From Shinella zoogloeoides (GTDB lineage Bacteria > Pseudomonadota > Alphaproteobacteria > Rhizobiales > Rhizobiaceae): a stretch of 64,000 nt of DNA. Shown here in pieces: positions 18,838 to 27,215 of this stretch. Within the stretch, counting starts at the first letter, position 1; every line of letters begins with the position of its first letter. A program made the position numbers and the translations under genes. The stretch spans positions 2,979,501 through 3,043,500 of the forward strand of contig NZ_CP132311.1 of NCBI RefSeq assembly GCF_030733845.1, in the 5' to 3' direction. The notes beneath the pieces were generated by a model. The model was not told the DNA's origin and did not search any database. It saw only the letters and a program-made list of their open reading frames with translations.

Positions 18838-19626
18838 ATGTCCAATTCCGACACCATTCTGTCGGCGCTTGCCGATGGCGTTCTCACCCTTACGCTGAAC
18901 CGCCCCGACAAGCTCAACGCCTTCAACGAAGAGATGCATCTTGCGCTGCGCGCCGGCTTCGAGCGCGCTCATGCGGACGAGGCCGTCAGGGCGGTGCTCC
19001 TGACCGGCGCCGGCCGCGGCTTCTCGGCCGGCCAGGATCTCGGCGACCGCGATCCGAAGAAGGGCGTGCCCGACCTCGGCCATACGATCGAGACCTTCTA
19101 CAACCCCTTGCTCCGCCTCATCCGGAGCCTCGAAAAGCCCGTTATCTGCGCCGTCAACGGCGTTGCCGCCGGGGCCGGCGCCAACATCGCCTTTGCCTGC
19201 GACATCACGCTCGCCGCCCGCTCGGCCCGCTTCATCCAGGCCTTCGCGAAGATCGGCCTCGTGCCCGATTCCGGCGGCACCTGGAGCCTGCCACGCCTGA
19301 TCGGCGAGGCACGCGCCAAGGCGCTGGCGCTGACCGCCGAACCGCTCGGCGCCGAAACCGCCGCCGACTGGGGCCTCATCTGGCGCGCCGTCGACGACGA
19401 CAGGCTGATGGAGGAGGCAACCGCGCTCGCCGCCCGCCTTGCCGCCGGCCCGACCCGCGGCCTCGGCATGACGAAGCGCGCCATCCAGGCCGCCGCCACC
19501 AATTCGCTCGATCAGCAGCTCGACCTCGAACGCGACCTGCAGCGCGAGGCCGGCCGCAGCGCCGACTATGCCGAGGGCGTTTCCGCCTTCCTCGAAAAGC
19601 GCAAGCCGGAGTTCAAGGGAAGATGA
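18838..19626 (+). CDS. paaG: Ring 1,2-epoxyphenylacetyl-CoA isomerase PaaG
   Basis: Crotonase-fold enzyme of 262 residues. It converts the epoxide made by PaaABCE to oxepin-CoA and can also isomerise dehydroadipyl-CoA double bonds. The oxyanion-hole regions are visible (FSAGQDLGDRD and GVAAGAGANIAFACD), and the catalytic Asp of PaaG lies in LVPDSGGTWSLPRL. The ATG follows AGGGAGGTCCA. First gene of the rightward paaG-I-K-R operon; its stop overlaps paaI by 4 nt. Confidence 0.93.
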   Translation: MSNSDTILSALADGVLTLTLNRPDKLNAFNEEMHLALRAGFERAHADEAVRAVLLTGAGRGFSAGQDLGDRDPKKGVPDLGHTIETFYNPLLRLIRSLEKPVICAVNGVAAGAGANIAFACDITLAARSARFIQAFAKIGLVPDSGGTWSLPRLIGEARAKALALTAEPLGAETAADWGLIWRAVDDDRLMEEATALAARLAAGPTRGLGMTKRAIQAAATNSLDQQLDLERDLQREAGRSADYAEGVSAFLEKRKPEFKGR

Positions 19627-20063
19627 GCGCCGCCGGCCTTTCCCCGCAGGCGCTGGCCGAAGCCTGCGCCAGGGCGATGTGGGACGACGACAACGCCACG
19701 CGCCATCTCGGCATGGAGCTCGTCTCCATCGCACCCGGCGAGGCGGTCATCGCCATGACCGTCGCCGAGACCATGACGAACGGCCACGGCACCTGCCATG
19801 GCGGCTACATCTTCACGCTGGCGGACTCCGCCTTCGCCTTTGCCTGCAACACCTACAACCAGCGCACCGTCGCCCAGCACTGTTCGGTGACCTACATCGC
19901 GCCGGCCTTCAGGGGCGACCGGCTGACGGCGACGGCGCGGGAGGCGTCGCGCCGCGGACGGGGCGGCATCTACGACATCCGCATCACCAATCAGGAGGGC
20001 GAGCACGTCGCGGAATTCCGCGGCCACTCGCGAACAGTCAAGGGTACCCATCTGCCGGAATAG
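19623..20063 (+). CDS. paaI: Hydroxyphenylacetyl-CoA thioesterase PaaI
   Basis: Hotdog-fold thioesterase of 146 residues. It hydrolyses dead-end CoA esters formed during phenylacetate breakdown and so frees trapped CoA. The PaaI motif NGHGTCHGGYIFTLADSAFA is present and includes the catalytic Asp. Its start overlaps the paaG stop (ATGA). Confidence 0.92.
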   Translation: MSAAGLSPQALAEACARAMWDDDNATRHLGMELVSIAPGEAVIAMTVAETMTNGHGTCHGGYIFTLADSAFAFACNTYNQRTVAQHCSVTYIAPAFRGDRLTATAREASRRGRGGIYDIRITNQEGEHVAEFRGHSRTVKGTHLPE

Positions 20064-20145
20064 GCCGCTGAATGGTCCCTTGCGGGGCCAGTCGGCAAAG
20101 CCAAGGACAGGCCGGTGCCATCCAGCATTCTCGGAGGAGACATTC

Positions 20146-21456
20146 ATGGAAGACCTTTCCCCCCGCCCCGGAGACCTCGAAGCGATCGAGACGGCCTCCC
20201 GCGACGAGATTTCCGCGCTGCAGCTAGAACGCATGACGTGGTCGCTGACCCACGCCTACGAGAATTCACCTTTCTATCGCCAGCGCTTCGACGAGGCGGG
20301 CGTCCACCCCTCCGATCTCAAAACGCTCGCCGATCTCGCCAAATTCCCCTTCACCACCAAGAAGGACCTGCGCGACACCTATCCCTTCGGCATGTTCGCC
20401 GTGCCGCGGGAAAAGCTCGCGCGCATCCACGCCTCCTCCGGCACCACCGGCAAGCCGACCGTCGTCGGCTACACGCAGAAGGACATCGACATCTGGGCGA
20501 GCGTCGTCGCCCGCTCGATCCGCGCCTCGGGCGGCCGCGCCGGCGACATCGCGCATATCGCCTACGGCTACGGCCTCTTCACCGGCGGCCTCGGCGCCCA
20601 TTACGGCGCGGAAAAGCTCGGCTGTACGGTGGTGCCGATCTCCGGCGGCATGACGGAGCGCCAGGTGACGCTGATGCAGGATTTCAAGCCGCGCATCATC
20701 ATGGTCACGCCCTCCTACATGCTCTCCATCCTCGACGAGTTCCGCCGCCAGGGCATCGACCCGCGCGAAAGCTCGCTCGCCGTCGGCATCTTCGGCGCCG
20801 AGCCCTGGACCAACGCCATGCGTGAGGAGATCGAGCAGGCCTTCGACATGCACGCCGTCGACATCTACGGCCTGTCGGAGGTCATGGGCCCGGGCGTCGC
20901 CAACGAATGCGTCGAGACGAAGGACGGCCTGCACATCTGGGAGGACCATTTCTACCCAGAGATCATCGACCCGGAGACGGGCGCGGTGCTGCCCGACGGC
21001 GAGATCGGCGAACTGGTCTTCACCACGCTGACCAAGGAAGGCCTGCCGATCATCCGCTACCGCACGCGGGACCTGACGCGGCTCCTGCCCGGCACCGCCC
21101 GTTCCATGCGCCGCATGGAGAAGGTCACCGGCCGCTCCGACGACATGATGATCCTGCGCGGGGTCAACGTCTTCCCGACCCAGATCGAGGAGCAGATCCT
21201 CAAATGCCGCGGCCTTGCGCCGCACTTCCAGATCGAACTGACGCGCGCCGGTCGTATGGACAACATGACCGTCCATGTCGAATGTACGCTGGAGGCGGCC
21301 GACGAGGCGTCGCGCGCTGGATCGTCGAGGGAACTCGCCCACCACATCAAGAGCATCGTGGGCGTCTCCACCAGGATCACGGTTCACGAGCCGGGCGGTG
21401 TCGCCCGCTCCGAGGGCAAGGCCAAGCGGGTGGTCGACAACCGGCCGAAAGAATGA
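20146..21456 (+). CDS. paaK: Phenylacetate-CoA ligase PaaK
   Basis: Adenylate-forming ligase of 436 residues that activates phenylacetate to phenylacetyl-CoA, the entry step. The AMP-binding loop is SSGTTGKPTVVGYT, with ATP-site motifs IYGLSEVMGPG and YRTRDLTRLLPG, and a C-terminal AMP-binding_C_2 region (GRSDDMMILRGVNVFPTQIE). The ATG of MEDLSPRPGD has CGGAGGAGA about 6 nt upstream; an in-frame ATG further upstream lacks this. It lies 82 nt after paaI. Confidence 0.95.
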   Translation: MEDLSPRPGDLEAIETASRDEISALQLERMTWSLTHAYENSPFYRQRFDEAGVHPSDLKTLADLAKFPFTTKKDLRDTYPFGMFAVPREKLARIHASSGTTGKPTVVGYTQKDIDIWASVVARSIRASGGRAGDIAHIAYGYGLFTGGLGAHYGAEKLGCTVVPISGGMTERQVTLMQDFKPRIIMVTPSYMLSILDEFRRQGIDPRESSLAVGIFGAEPWTNAMREEIEQAFDMHAVDIYGLSEVMGPGVANECVETKDGLHIWEDHFYPEIIDPETGAVLPDGEIGELVFTTLTKEGLPIIRYRTRDLTRLLPGTARSMRRMEKVTGRSDDMMILRGVNVFPTQIEEQILKCRGLAPHFQIELTRAGRMDNMTVHVECTLEAADEASRAGSSRELAHHIKSIVGVSTRITVHEPGGVARSEGKAKRVVDNRPKE

Positions 21457-21552
21457 ACCGCCGGGATAGCCCGGCACCGGCTTGACTGTGTATAGGAGGG
21501 CAACCGCCCTCCTGAAGCAGGGCCGGCCGGAAACGAGCAGAGCAAGGAACAC

Positions 21553-22149
21553 ATGGCACGCACGCGCGCAGTCGATTTCGAGGAAAAACAGCGTGGCATT
21601 CTGTCGAGTGCCGCGGCGGTGTTCGCCGAAATGGGCATGGAGAAGGCCTCCATGTCGCTGATCGCCTCGCACAGCAACGTCTCGAAGGCCCTGCTCTATC
21701 ACTATTATCCGAGCAAGGACGCGCTGATCTTCGACATCGTGCGCACGCATCTGACCGAACTGGAGACGGCGATCGAGGCGGCCGACCGCACCGACGTCGC
21801 GCCGCAGGAGCGGCTGCGCCTTCTCGTCAAGGCCGTCCTCAAGAACTACGAGGGGCGCGACAACGAGCACAAGGTGCAGCTCAACGGCACCAGCGCGCTC
21901 TCCGCCGAGCAGCTCGGCGAGTTGCAGGCGATAGAACGGCAGATCGTCAAGCGCTTCTCCGGCGTCATCCGCGACATCAACCCGGACCTCAACAAGGACC
22001 GTCCCCTGCTGATGCCCGTCACCATGTCGCTCTTCGGCATGATGAACTGGGTCTACATGTGGTTCCGCCCGAACGGGCCGGTCACGCGGGACGAATATGC
22101 CGACATCGCGACGACGCTGATCCTCGAAGGCGTCAAGGCCGTTACGTAA
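21553..22149 (+). CDS. paaR: TetR-family repressor, PaaR-like
   Basis: Regulator of 198 residues. The N-terminal helix-turn-helix (SMSLIASHSNVSKALLYHYY) is TetR-like, and the C-terminal part is an all-helical ligand domain ending with a TetR dimer region. The gene ends the paaG-I-K operon. Two near-identical 14-bp palindromes in the paaN/paaG and paaJ promoters are its likely operators, which would make it the local repressor, probably relieved by phenylacetyl-CoA as known for PaaR in beta- and alphaproteobacteria. The inducer is inferred. Confidence 0.85.
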   Translation: MARTRAVDFEEKQRGILSSAAAVFAEMGMEKASMSLIASHSNVSKALLYHYYPSKDALIFDIVRTHLTELETAIEAADRTDVAPQERLRLLVKAVLKNYEGRDNEHKVQLNGTSALSAEQLGELQAIERQIVKRFSGVIRDINPDLNKDRPLLMPVTMSLFGMMNWVYMWFRPNGPVTRDEYADIATTLILEGVKAVT

Positions 22150-22156
22150 GTAACGA

Positions 22157-22675
22157 CTAACCTTCTTCCGCCCGTTCCACATCCTTGCCCGTCGCGGCGA
22201 CCGACTCCAGCCGCTCCGCGAATTCGCGCCGCAGCGTCCGGCGCAGCTCCGCCGCCTTGTAGCGGCGGATATCGACCGGATCGGTGGGACGCAGGTCCGG
22301 CACGCGCAGCGGCCGTCCGGCATCGTCGACGGCAACCATGGTGAAATAGCAGGAATTGGTGTGCCGGCGATGGCCGGAACGGATGTTCTCCGCCTCGACA
22401 CGGATGCCGACCTCCATGGAGGTGCGTCCCGTATGGTTGATCGAGGCGCGGAAGGTGACGAGCTCGCCGACCTGGATCGGCTCCTTGAACATCACCTGAT
22501 CGACCGACAGCGTCACCGCATAGTGCTGCGAATAGCGGGACGCGCAGGAGAAGGCCACGCGATCGAGCAGGTTGAGCAGCGCCCCGCCGTGGACCTTGCC
22601 GGAAAAATTCGCCATGTCGGGCGTCATCAGAACGGTCATTTCCAGGCGGCGCGGGTCCTGCTCCATCGGCGTCAT
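22157..22675 (-). CDS. Acyl-CoA thioesterase (hotdog fold)
   Basis: Acyl-CoA thioesterase of 172 residues, YciA/BACH type. The motif NFSGKVHGGALLNLLDRVAF holds the catalytic acid (Asp of LLD), followed by FKEPIQVGELV, typical of medium- and long-chain hydrolases. It lies 4 nt after paaZ at the end of the paaJABCDE operon, so it probably salvages CoA from pathway intermediates alongside PaaI. It converges with paaR with only 7 bases between, so no separate terminator fits. Confidence 0.85.
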   Translation of the reverse strand: MTPMEQDPRRLEMTVLMTPDMANFSGKVHGGALLNLLDRVAFSCASRYSQHYAVTLSVDQVMFKEPIQVGELVTFRASINHTGRTSMEVGIRVEAENIRSGHRRHTNSCYFTMVAVDDAGRPLRVPDLRPTDPVDIRRYKAAELRRTLRREFAERLESVAATGKDVERAEEG

Positions 22676-22679
22676 GCGG

Positions 22680-24737
22680 TCACTCTCTCGTTTTGGCCAC
22701 CATCGTCAGAACGTCGTATTGCGCGACGGTGGCGCCCGTCTGGTTGGTCACCTGGCAATCCCAGCGCACCTCACCATGCTCGGCATTGGCGCGCGGATTG
22801 ATCTCCTTGCAGGTGAGCTGCACCTGAAGCGTATCACCGGGATTGACCGGTGTCAGGAAGCGCAGGTTGTCGACGCCGTAATTGGCAAGGACCGGGCCTG
22901 GCGCCGGATCGACGAAAAGGCCGGCGGCGAAGGACACGATCAGGTAGCCATGTGCCACGCGCCCGTCGAAGAACGGGTTCGCCTTGGCGGCCTCCTCGTC
23001 CATGTGCGCGTAGAAGGTATCGCCGGTGAAATGGGCGAAGTGCTCGATATCGTCGAGCGTCACCGTGCGCGTGGCGGTGACGAGCTGGTCGCCGACCTTG
23101 AGCTCGGCGAGCGACTTGCGGAACGGGTGCTCGCCGCCTGCCCGCGCCTCGGCGCCCGGAAGCCAGCGGCCGGTGACGGCGGACAGCATGGTCGGCGCGC
23201 CCTGCACGGCGGTGCGCTGCATGTAGTGCTTGACGCCGCGGATGCCGCCCAGTTCCTCGCCGCCGCCCGCGCGGCCGGGGCCGCCGTGCACGAGGCCCGG
23301 CAAGGGCGAGCCGTGGCCGGTGGAGGAACTGGCGCTGACGCGGTTGCCGATCATCACGCGGCCGTGGAAGGGAGCAAGGCCCAGCACGACCTCCTCGGCG
23401 AAAGCCGGATCGTTGGTGAAGACGGACGCGACCAGGCTGCCCTTGCCGCGCCGGGCAAGATCGACCGCCTCTTCCGCCGTGTCATAGGGCATGACCGTGC
23501 TGACCGGGCCGAAGGCCTCGACATCATGGATCGCGCGGGCGGAGCCCGGCTTGTCGCAATAGAGCAGCACCGGATTGAGGAAGGCGCCGGCGAGGGCATC
23601 GCCGGACGTCACGCTCGGATTGTCCGGATCGCCGGCAACGATCTCCGCGTCGGCGGAAAGGTCGCGGATGCGGGCGCGCACTTCCTCGCGCTGGTCGAGG
23701 CTGGCGAGCGGCCCCATGCGGACGGCCTCGTCGGCGGGGTTGCCGATGGCCGTCTTGCCGAGCCGGGCGCGCAGGCTCTCGATCAGCGCTTCGCCATGGG
23801 CGCGCGGCGCGATGACGCGGCGGATCGCCGTGCACTTCTGGCCGGCCTTCACCGTCATCTCGCGGGCGACTTCCTTGACGAAAAGGTCGAATTCTTCCGT
23901 GCCGGGCGCGGCATCGAGGCCGAGCACGGCGGCGTTCAGGCTGTCCGCCTCCATGGTGAAGCGTACGGAATTCTCGACGATCGCCTTGTGCGTCTTGAGA
24001 CGACGGCCGGTCGTGGCCGAGCCGGTGAAAGTCACGGCATCCTGGCCCTCCACATGGTCGAGCAGGTCGCCGACGGAGCCGCAGACGAGCTGCAGGGCAC
24101 CCTCCGGCAGGATGCCGGTCTCGATGATGCGGCGGACCATGAGCTCGGTGAGATAGGCCGTCTGGCTCGCCGGCTTGACGATGGCCGGAACGCCGGCGAG
24201 CAGCGTCGGCGCCAGCTTTTCCAGCATGCCCCAGCAGGGGAAGTTGAAGGCGTTGATGTGGACCGCGACGCCCTGCAGCGGGCTCAGGATATGCTGCGCG
24301 GCAAAGGTCCCGTCCTTGGAAAGCGGCTCCACCTTGCCGTCGAGCAGGACGCGGGTGTTCGGCAGCTCGCGCCGGCCCTTGGATGCGTAGGACAGCAGCG
24401 TGCCGATGCCGCCCTCGATATCGACCCAGCTGTCGGCGCGGGTGGCGCCGGTTGCGGTCGACAGGGCGTAGAACTCCTCCTTGCGTTCCATCAGCGCCTG
24501 GCCGAGCGCCTTCAGCATGGCCGCGCGTTCATGGAAGGACAGGCGGCGCAAGGCCGGCCCGCCCTTGTCGCGGCCATAGGCGAGGATCGCCTTGAAATCG
24601 ATACCGGTAGAATCGATGAAGGCGACGGGCGCGCCCGTCGAGGCGTCGAGCAACGGCACGCCCTCTTTGGCCCCGGCGACCCACTGGCCGCCGACATAGC
24701 TTTCGAGCCGGCGCGGTCGGTTTGCCATGACGTTCAT
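22680..24737 (-). CDS. paaZ: Bifunctional oxepin-CoA hydrolase / semialdehyde dehydrogenase PaaZ
   Basis: Fusion protein of 685 residues. The N-terminal ALDH domain (~1-520) has INAFNFPCWG, FTGSATTGRRL and the nucleophilic Cys in KAGQKCTAIRR. The C-terminal MaoC-type hydratase domain (~535-685) has the Asp/His pair in FTGDTFYAHMDEE. The hydratase opens oxepin-CoA and the dehydrogenase oxidises the resulting aldehyde. ATG 24737 has AAGGA 7 nt upstream; 24728 is an alternative. It is full length. Confidence 0.95.
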   Translation of the reverse strand: MNVMANRPRRLESYVGGQWVAGAKEGVPLLDASTGAPVAFIDSTGIDFKAILAYGRDKGGPALRRLSFHERAAMLKALGQALMERKEEFYALSTATGATRADSWVDIEGGIGTLLSYASKGRRELPNTRVLLDGKVEPLSKDGTFAAQHILSPLQGVAVHINAFNFPCWGMLEKLAPTLLAGVPAIVKPASQTAYLTELMVRRIIETGILPEGALQLVCGSVGDLLDHVEGQDAVTFTGSATTGRRLKTHKAIVENSVRFTMEADSLNAAVLGLDAAPGTEEFDLFVKEVAREMTVKAGQKCTAIRRVIAPRAHGEALIESLRARLGKTAIGNPADEAVRMGPLASLDQREEVRARIRDLSADAEIVAGDPDNPSVTSGDALAGAFLNPVLLYCDKPGSARAIHDVEAFGPVSTVMPYDTAEEAVDLARRGKGSLVASVFTNDPAFAEEVVLGLAPFHGRVMIGNRVSASSSTGHGSPLPGLVHGGPGRAGGGEELGGIRGVKHYMQRTAVQGAPTMLSAVTGRWLPGAEARAGGEHPFRKSLAELKVGDQLVTATRTVTLDDIEHFAHFTGDTFYAHMDEEAAKANPFFDGRVAHGYLIVSFAAGLFVDPAPGPVLANYGVDNLRFLTPVNPGDTLQVQLTCKEINPRANAEHGEVRWDCQVTNQTGATVAQYDVLTMVAKTRE

Positions 24738-24752
24738 CTCACTATCCTTCTG

Positions 24753-25508
24753 TCAGTTCAGGTTCAGCGCAGCAAGCTGCGCATCGACCTCCGCCCGCCA
24801 TTCGGCAAGCAGCTTCTCGTTGGGCGTATGCCGCAGGCCGAAACGCGACAGCGTCTCGAAGCGCGCCGAGCCGGAATGGCCGAAGCTCGCGGCAACGCGG
24901 GGATACCAGTAGGCGACGGAGGCTTTCGCCCCGGCGCGGCCGTCCGCACCGTCGACGGCCTGCACGAGACCGGCGAGGCCAAGCTCGGCATGGCGCGTCT
25001 CGCGCGGCAGGATGGCGCGGAAGACCTCGGCGAGCGGCTGGTAGGAGACGCGCGACAGTTCCTTGAGCTGCACGATGCTCGCCTGGCCCATCAGCACGTT
25101 CATGACGACGGCGTCCACCCAGCCTTCCAGCGGATAATGAAAGACGGAAAGGCGCATGTCGCCGCCCTGCCGCGCCGCGCCGATATCCGCCCCGCGGGCG
25201 AGCCGCTCGGCCCAGGGATGGTGCACGGCATAGCGCCCTCCATCGGCGCCGAATGTTTCCATGACCTTCAGCACCTTGCCGGCATGGTCGGCCTTTTCCA
25301 GCACGATGCGGGCGGCGGAGATGCGCTCCTGGATGCCCGGCGCATCGTTGATCGTATCGGCAAAGCCGGCGGAACCGGCCAGCTCGCTGTCGACGAAGCT
25401 CGCCATCAGGCGCAACAGCTCGCCGCGATAGCGCGGCGGCACATTGGCCGGCGACGAGAGAACGCCGCCCTGGGCCAGATAATCCTCGATCGGCATCGTA
25501 TCCGACAT
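24753..25508 (-). CDS. Extra PF05138 (PaaA/PaaC-like) ferritin-fold protein
   Basis: Protein of 251 residues in the phenylacetic-acid catabolic family (PF05138), distinct from the PaaA and PaaC encoded nearby. Possible metal-site residues include E42, H75, E150 and an ExxH at E170/H173. Where PaaA has the first ExxH (DEAGH), this protein reads EKADH, so a Lys (K72) sits at the Glu position. It could be a diiron protein with altered ligands or an auxiliary subunit. It lies 11 nt after paaE and 15 nt before paaZ, so it is coexpressed with the oxygenase. Such an extra gene occurs in several alphaproteobacterial paa clusters; its function is not known to me. Confidence 0.75.
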   Translation of the reverse strand: MSDTMPIEDYLAQGGVLSSPANVPPRYRGELLRLMASFVDSELAGSAGFADTINDAPGIQERISAARIVLEKADHAGKVLKVMETFGADGGRYAVHHPWAERLARGADIGAARQGGDMRLSVFHYPLEGWVDAVVMNVLMGQASIVQLKELSRVSYQPLAEVFRAILPRETRHAELGLAGLVQAVDGADGRAGAKASVAYWYPRVAASFGHSGSARFETLSRFGLRHTPNEKLLAEWRAEVDAQLAALNLN

Positions 25509-25519
25509 GGCAGTTCCCC

Positions 25520-26596
25520 CTACTGGTCGTAGCTGACGACGATGCGGTCGGTGAGCGGGTAGCACTGGCAGGTCAGCACATAGCCCTGGCGCACCTCGTA
25601 ATCCTCGAGCGCATGGTTGGTCTCCATCTCGACCTCGCCTTCGAGAACCTTGGCGCGGCAGGTGGAACAGACGCCGGCCTTGCAGGCGTAGGGCGCGTCC
25701 ATGGCGTTTTCGAGCGCGGCATCGAGCAGGCTCCGACCCTGCTTCGGGAACTTGAACGTGCGCGTGGCGCCATCGAGCGTGACGGTCGCCTCGCAGGCGG
25801 CATCGTGGTCCGCGCCGTTCGCCTGCTCCACCTTGCGCCTGATACGGCCGGGCTGCGAGGAGGCGAAGAGCTCGAACTTGATCTGGTCGTCGCGAAGCCC
25901 GTGCTCGCGCAGCGCCGCGGCGATCGCCAGCATCATCGGCTCCGGGCCGCAGATGAAGGCGGTGGCGATCGACCCGATGTCGATCCAGCTCCTGAAGAGC
26001 GCCGCGCATTTCTCGCCGTCGACGCGGCCGGTGAAGAGATCGATGTCCTGCGCCTCGCTCTCCAGCACATGCAGCACGGAGAGGCGGCCGAGATAGAGGT
26101 TCTTCAGGTCCTCCAGCTCCTCGCGGAACATGATCGAGCTGATCTGCCGGTTGGCATAGACCAGCGTGAAGCGGGAGCGCGGCTCGCGCGACAGCACGGT
26201 CTTGATGATCGAGAGCACCGGCGTGATGCCGCTGCCGCCGGCAAAGCCGAGATAGTGCTTGCCGACCTCCGGCTCCAGCGCCGTGAAGAAGGCGCCCATC
26301 GGCGGCATGGCCTCCAGCATGTCGCCCGGCTTCAGGTTCTCGTTGACCCAGGTGGAGAAGCAGCCGCCGTCGACGCGCTTGATGCCGACCTTCAGCACGC
26401 CCTCGTCCTTGCCGGCGCAGATCGAATAGGACCGGCGCAGCTCCTCGTCCTCGAACTTGCGGCGGAAGGTCAGGTACTGGCCCTGCGTGAAGTCGAAGAC
26501 GGCGCGGTCCTCGTCGGACGGCCGCAGCGTGACCACGACCGCATCGCGCGTCTCGCGGCGAACGTCGGTCACGGTCAGGGGATGAAAACGTGCCAT
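25520..26596 (-). CDS. paaE: Phenylacetyl-CoA epoxidase reductase PaaE
   Basis: Reductase of 358 residues that passes electrons from NAD(P)H to the PaaA diiron site. Order: FAD domain (RRSYSICAG), NAD(P) domain (GGSGITPVLSI), C-terminal plant-type [2Fe-2S] ferredoxin with CKAGVCSTCRA and a fourth Cys in YVLTCQC. The ATG of MARFHPL was chosen over one 33 nt upstream because the family starts with this segment. The 85-nt gap before it contains a dispersed repeat. Confidence 0.94.
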   Translation of the reverse strand: MARFHPLTVTDVRRETRDAVVVTLRPSDEDRAVFDFTQGQYLTFRRKFEDEELRRSYSICAGKDEGVLKVGIKRVDGGCFSTWVNENLKPGDMLEAMPPMGAFFTALEPEVGKHYLGFAGGSGITPVLSIIKTVLSREPRSRFTLVYANRQISSIMFREELEDLKNLYLGRLSVLHVLESEAQDIDLFTGRVDGEKCAALFRSWIDIGSIATAFICGPEPMMLAIAAALREHGLRDDQIKFELFASSQPGRIRRKVEQANGADHDAACEATVTLDGATRTFKFPKQGRSLLDAALENAMDAPYACKAGVCSTCRAKVLEGEVEMETNHALEDYEVRQGYVLTCQCYPLTDRIVVSYDQ

Positions 26597-26613
26597 GCGC
26601 GGGCCCTTTCCAT

Positions 26614-26675
26614 AGAGCAATTCCAGCAAAAGTGCTTGAGCGTCTTGCGTCCGGAATTGCGTAAAAACAAAGCTC
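26614..26675. repeat. Dispersed rhizobial-type intergenic palindromic repeat
   Basis: GCAATTCC (26617-26624) and GGAATTGC (26653-26660) form the arms, followed by GTAAAAACAAAG and flanked by AGAGC/AGCTCT-like ends. I recognise this block as a short repeat common between genes in Rhizobiales genomes; only one copy was noticed in this window. It fills most of the paaD-paaE gap and can fold in the mRNA. Recognition is from memory, not a search. Confidence 0.6.
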
Positions 26676-26681
26676 TCGTAG

Positions 26682-27209
26682 TCAGATGCACTTGAAGTAA
26701 TCGAACGGTTCCAGGCAGTCGGTGCAGCGATAGCTCGCCTTGCAGGGCGTCGAGCCGAACTGGCTGATCTTCTCGGTGTTCGCCGATCCGCAGCGCGGAC
26801 AGGCGATCGTCAGGTTCGAACGGCCCGAAAGCCGGTCGATGCGTTTCATCAGCACGCCGTCGGCCGCCGTGCCGTCGATCGGCGGAGCGATGCCGTAGTC
26901 GCGAAGCTTCTCCCGGCCCTCGGCGCTGATCCAGTCCGTCGTCCAGGCGGGCGAGAGCCGCCTCTCCAGCCGCACATTGGAAAGGCCCTTCTCCGTCAGC
27001 GCCGTCTCGATATCGAGATTGATCACCGTCGTCGCGGGACAGCCCGAATAGGTCGGCGTCACCGTCACCACCAGCGTATCGTCCCGCCATTCGACATCGC
27101 GGATGATGCCGAGGTCGGTGAGCGAGATGACCGGGATTTCCGGGTCCGGCACCTCGGACAGCCAGTGCCAGACCTCATCGACCGAGGGACGGAGCGCCGG
27201 ATCCATCAC
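26682..27209 (-). CDS. paaD: Phenylacetyl-CoA epoxidase assembly protein PaaD
   Basis: Protein of 175 residues: an MIP18/SufT-like domain (DPEIPVISLTDLGIIRDV, TPTYSGCPAT) and a C-terminal zinc ribbon (CPRCGS ... CTDC). PaaD is needed for maturation of the epoxidase, probably Fe-S insertion in PaaE. The start is the first of two adjacent ATGs; the second begins at 27206. It lies 6 nt after paaC. Confidence 0.93.
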   Translation of the reverse strand: MMDPALRPSVDEVWHWLSEVPDPEIPVISLTDLGIIRDVEWRDDTLVVTVTPTYSGCPATTVINLDIETALTEKGLSNVRLERRLSPAWTTDWISAEGREKLRDYGIAPPIDGTAADGVLMKRIDRLSGRSNLTIACPRCGSANTEKISQFGSTPCKASYRCTDCLEPFDYFKCI

Positions 27210-27215
27210 CGCCTC

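Noticed and set aside
22572..25532. 986-codon open frame opposite paaZ and the PF05138 gene
   Set aside because: Spans several well supported genes on the other strand, lacks domain motifs, and results from the codon bias of the real genes.
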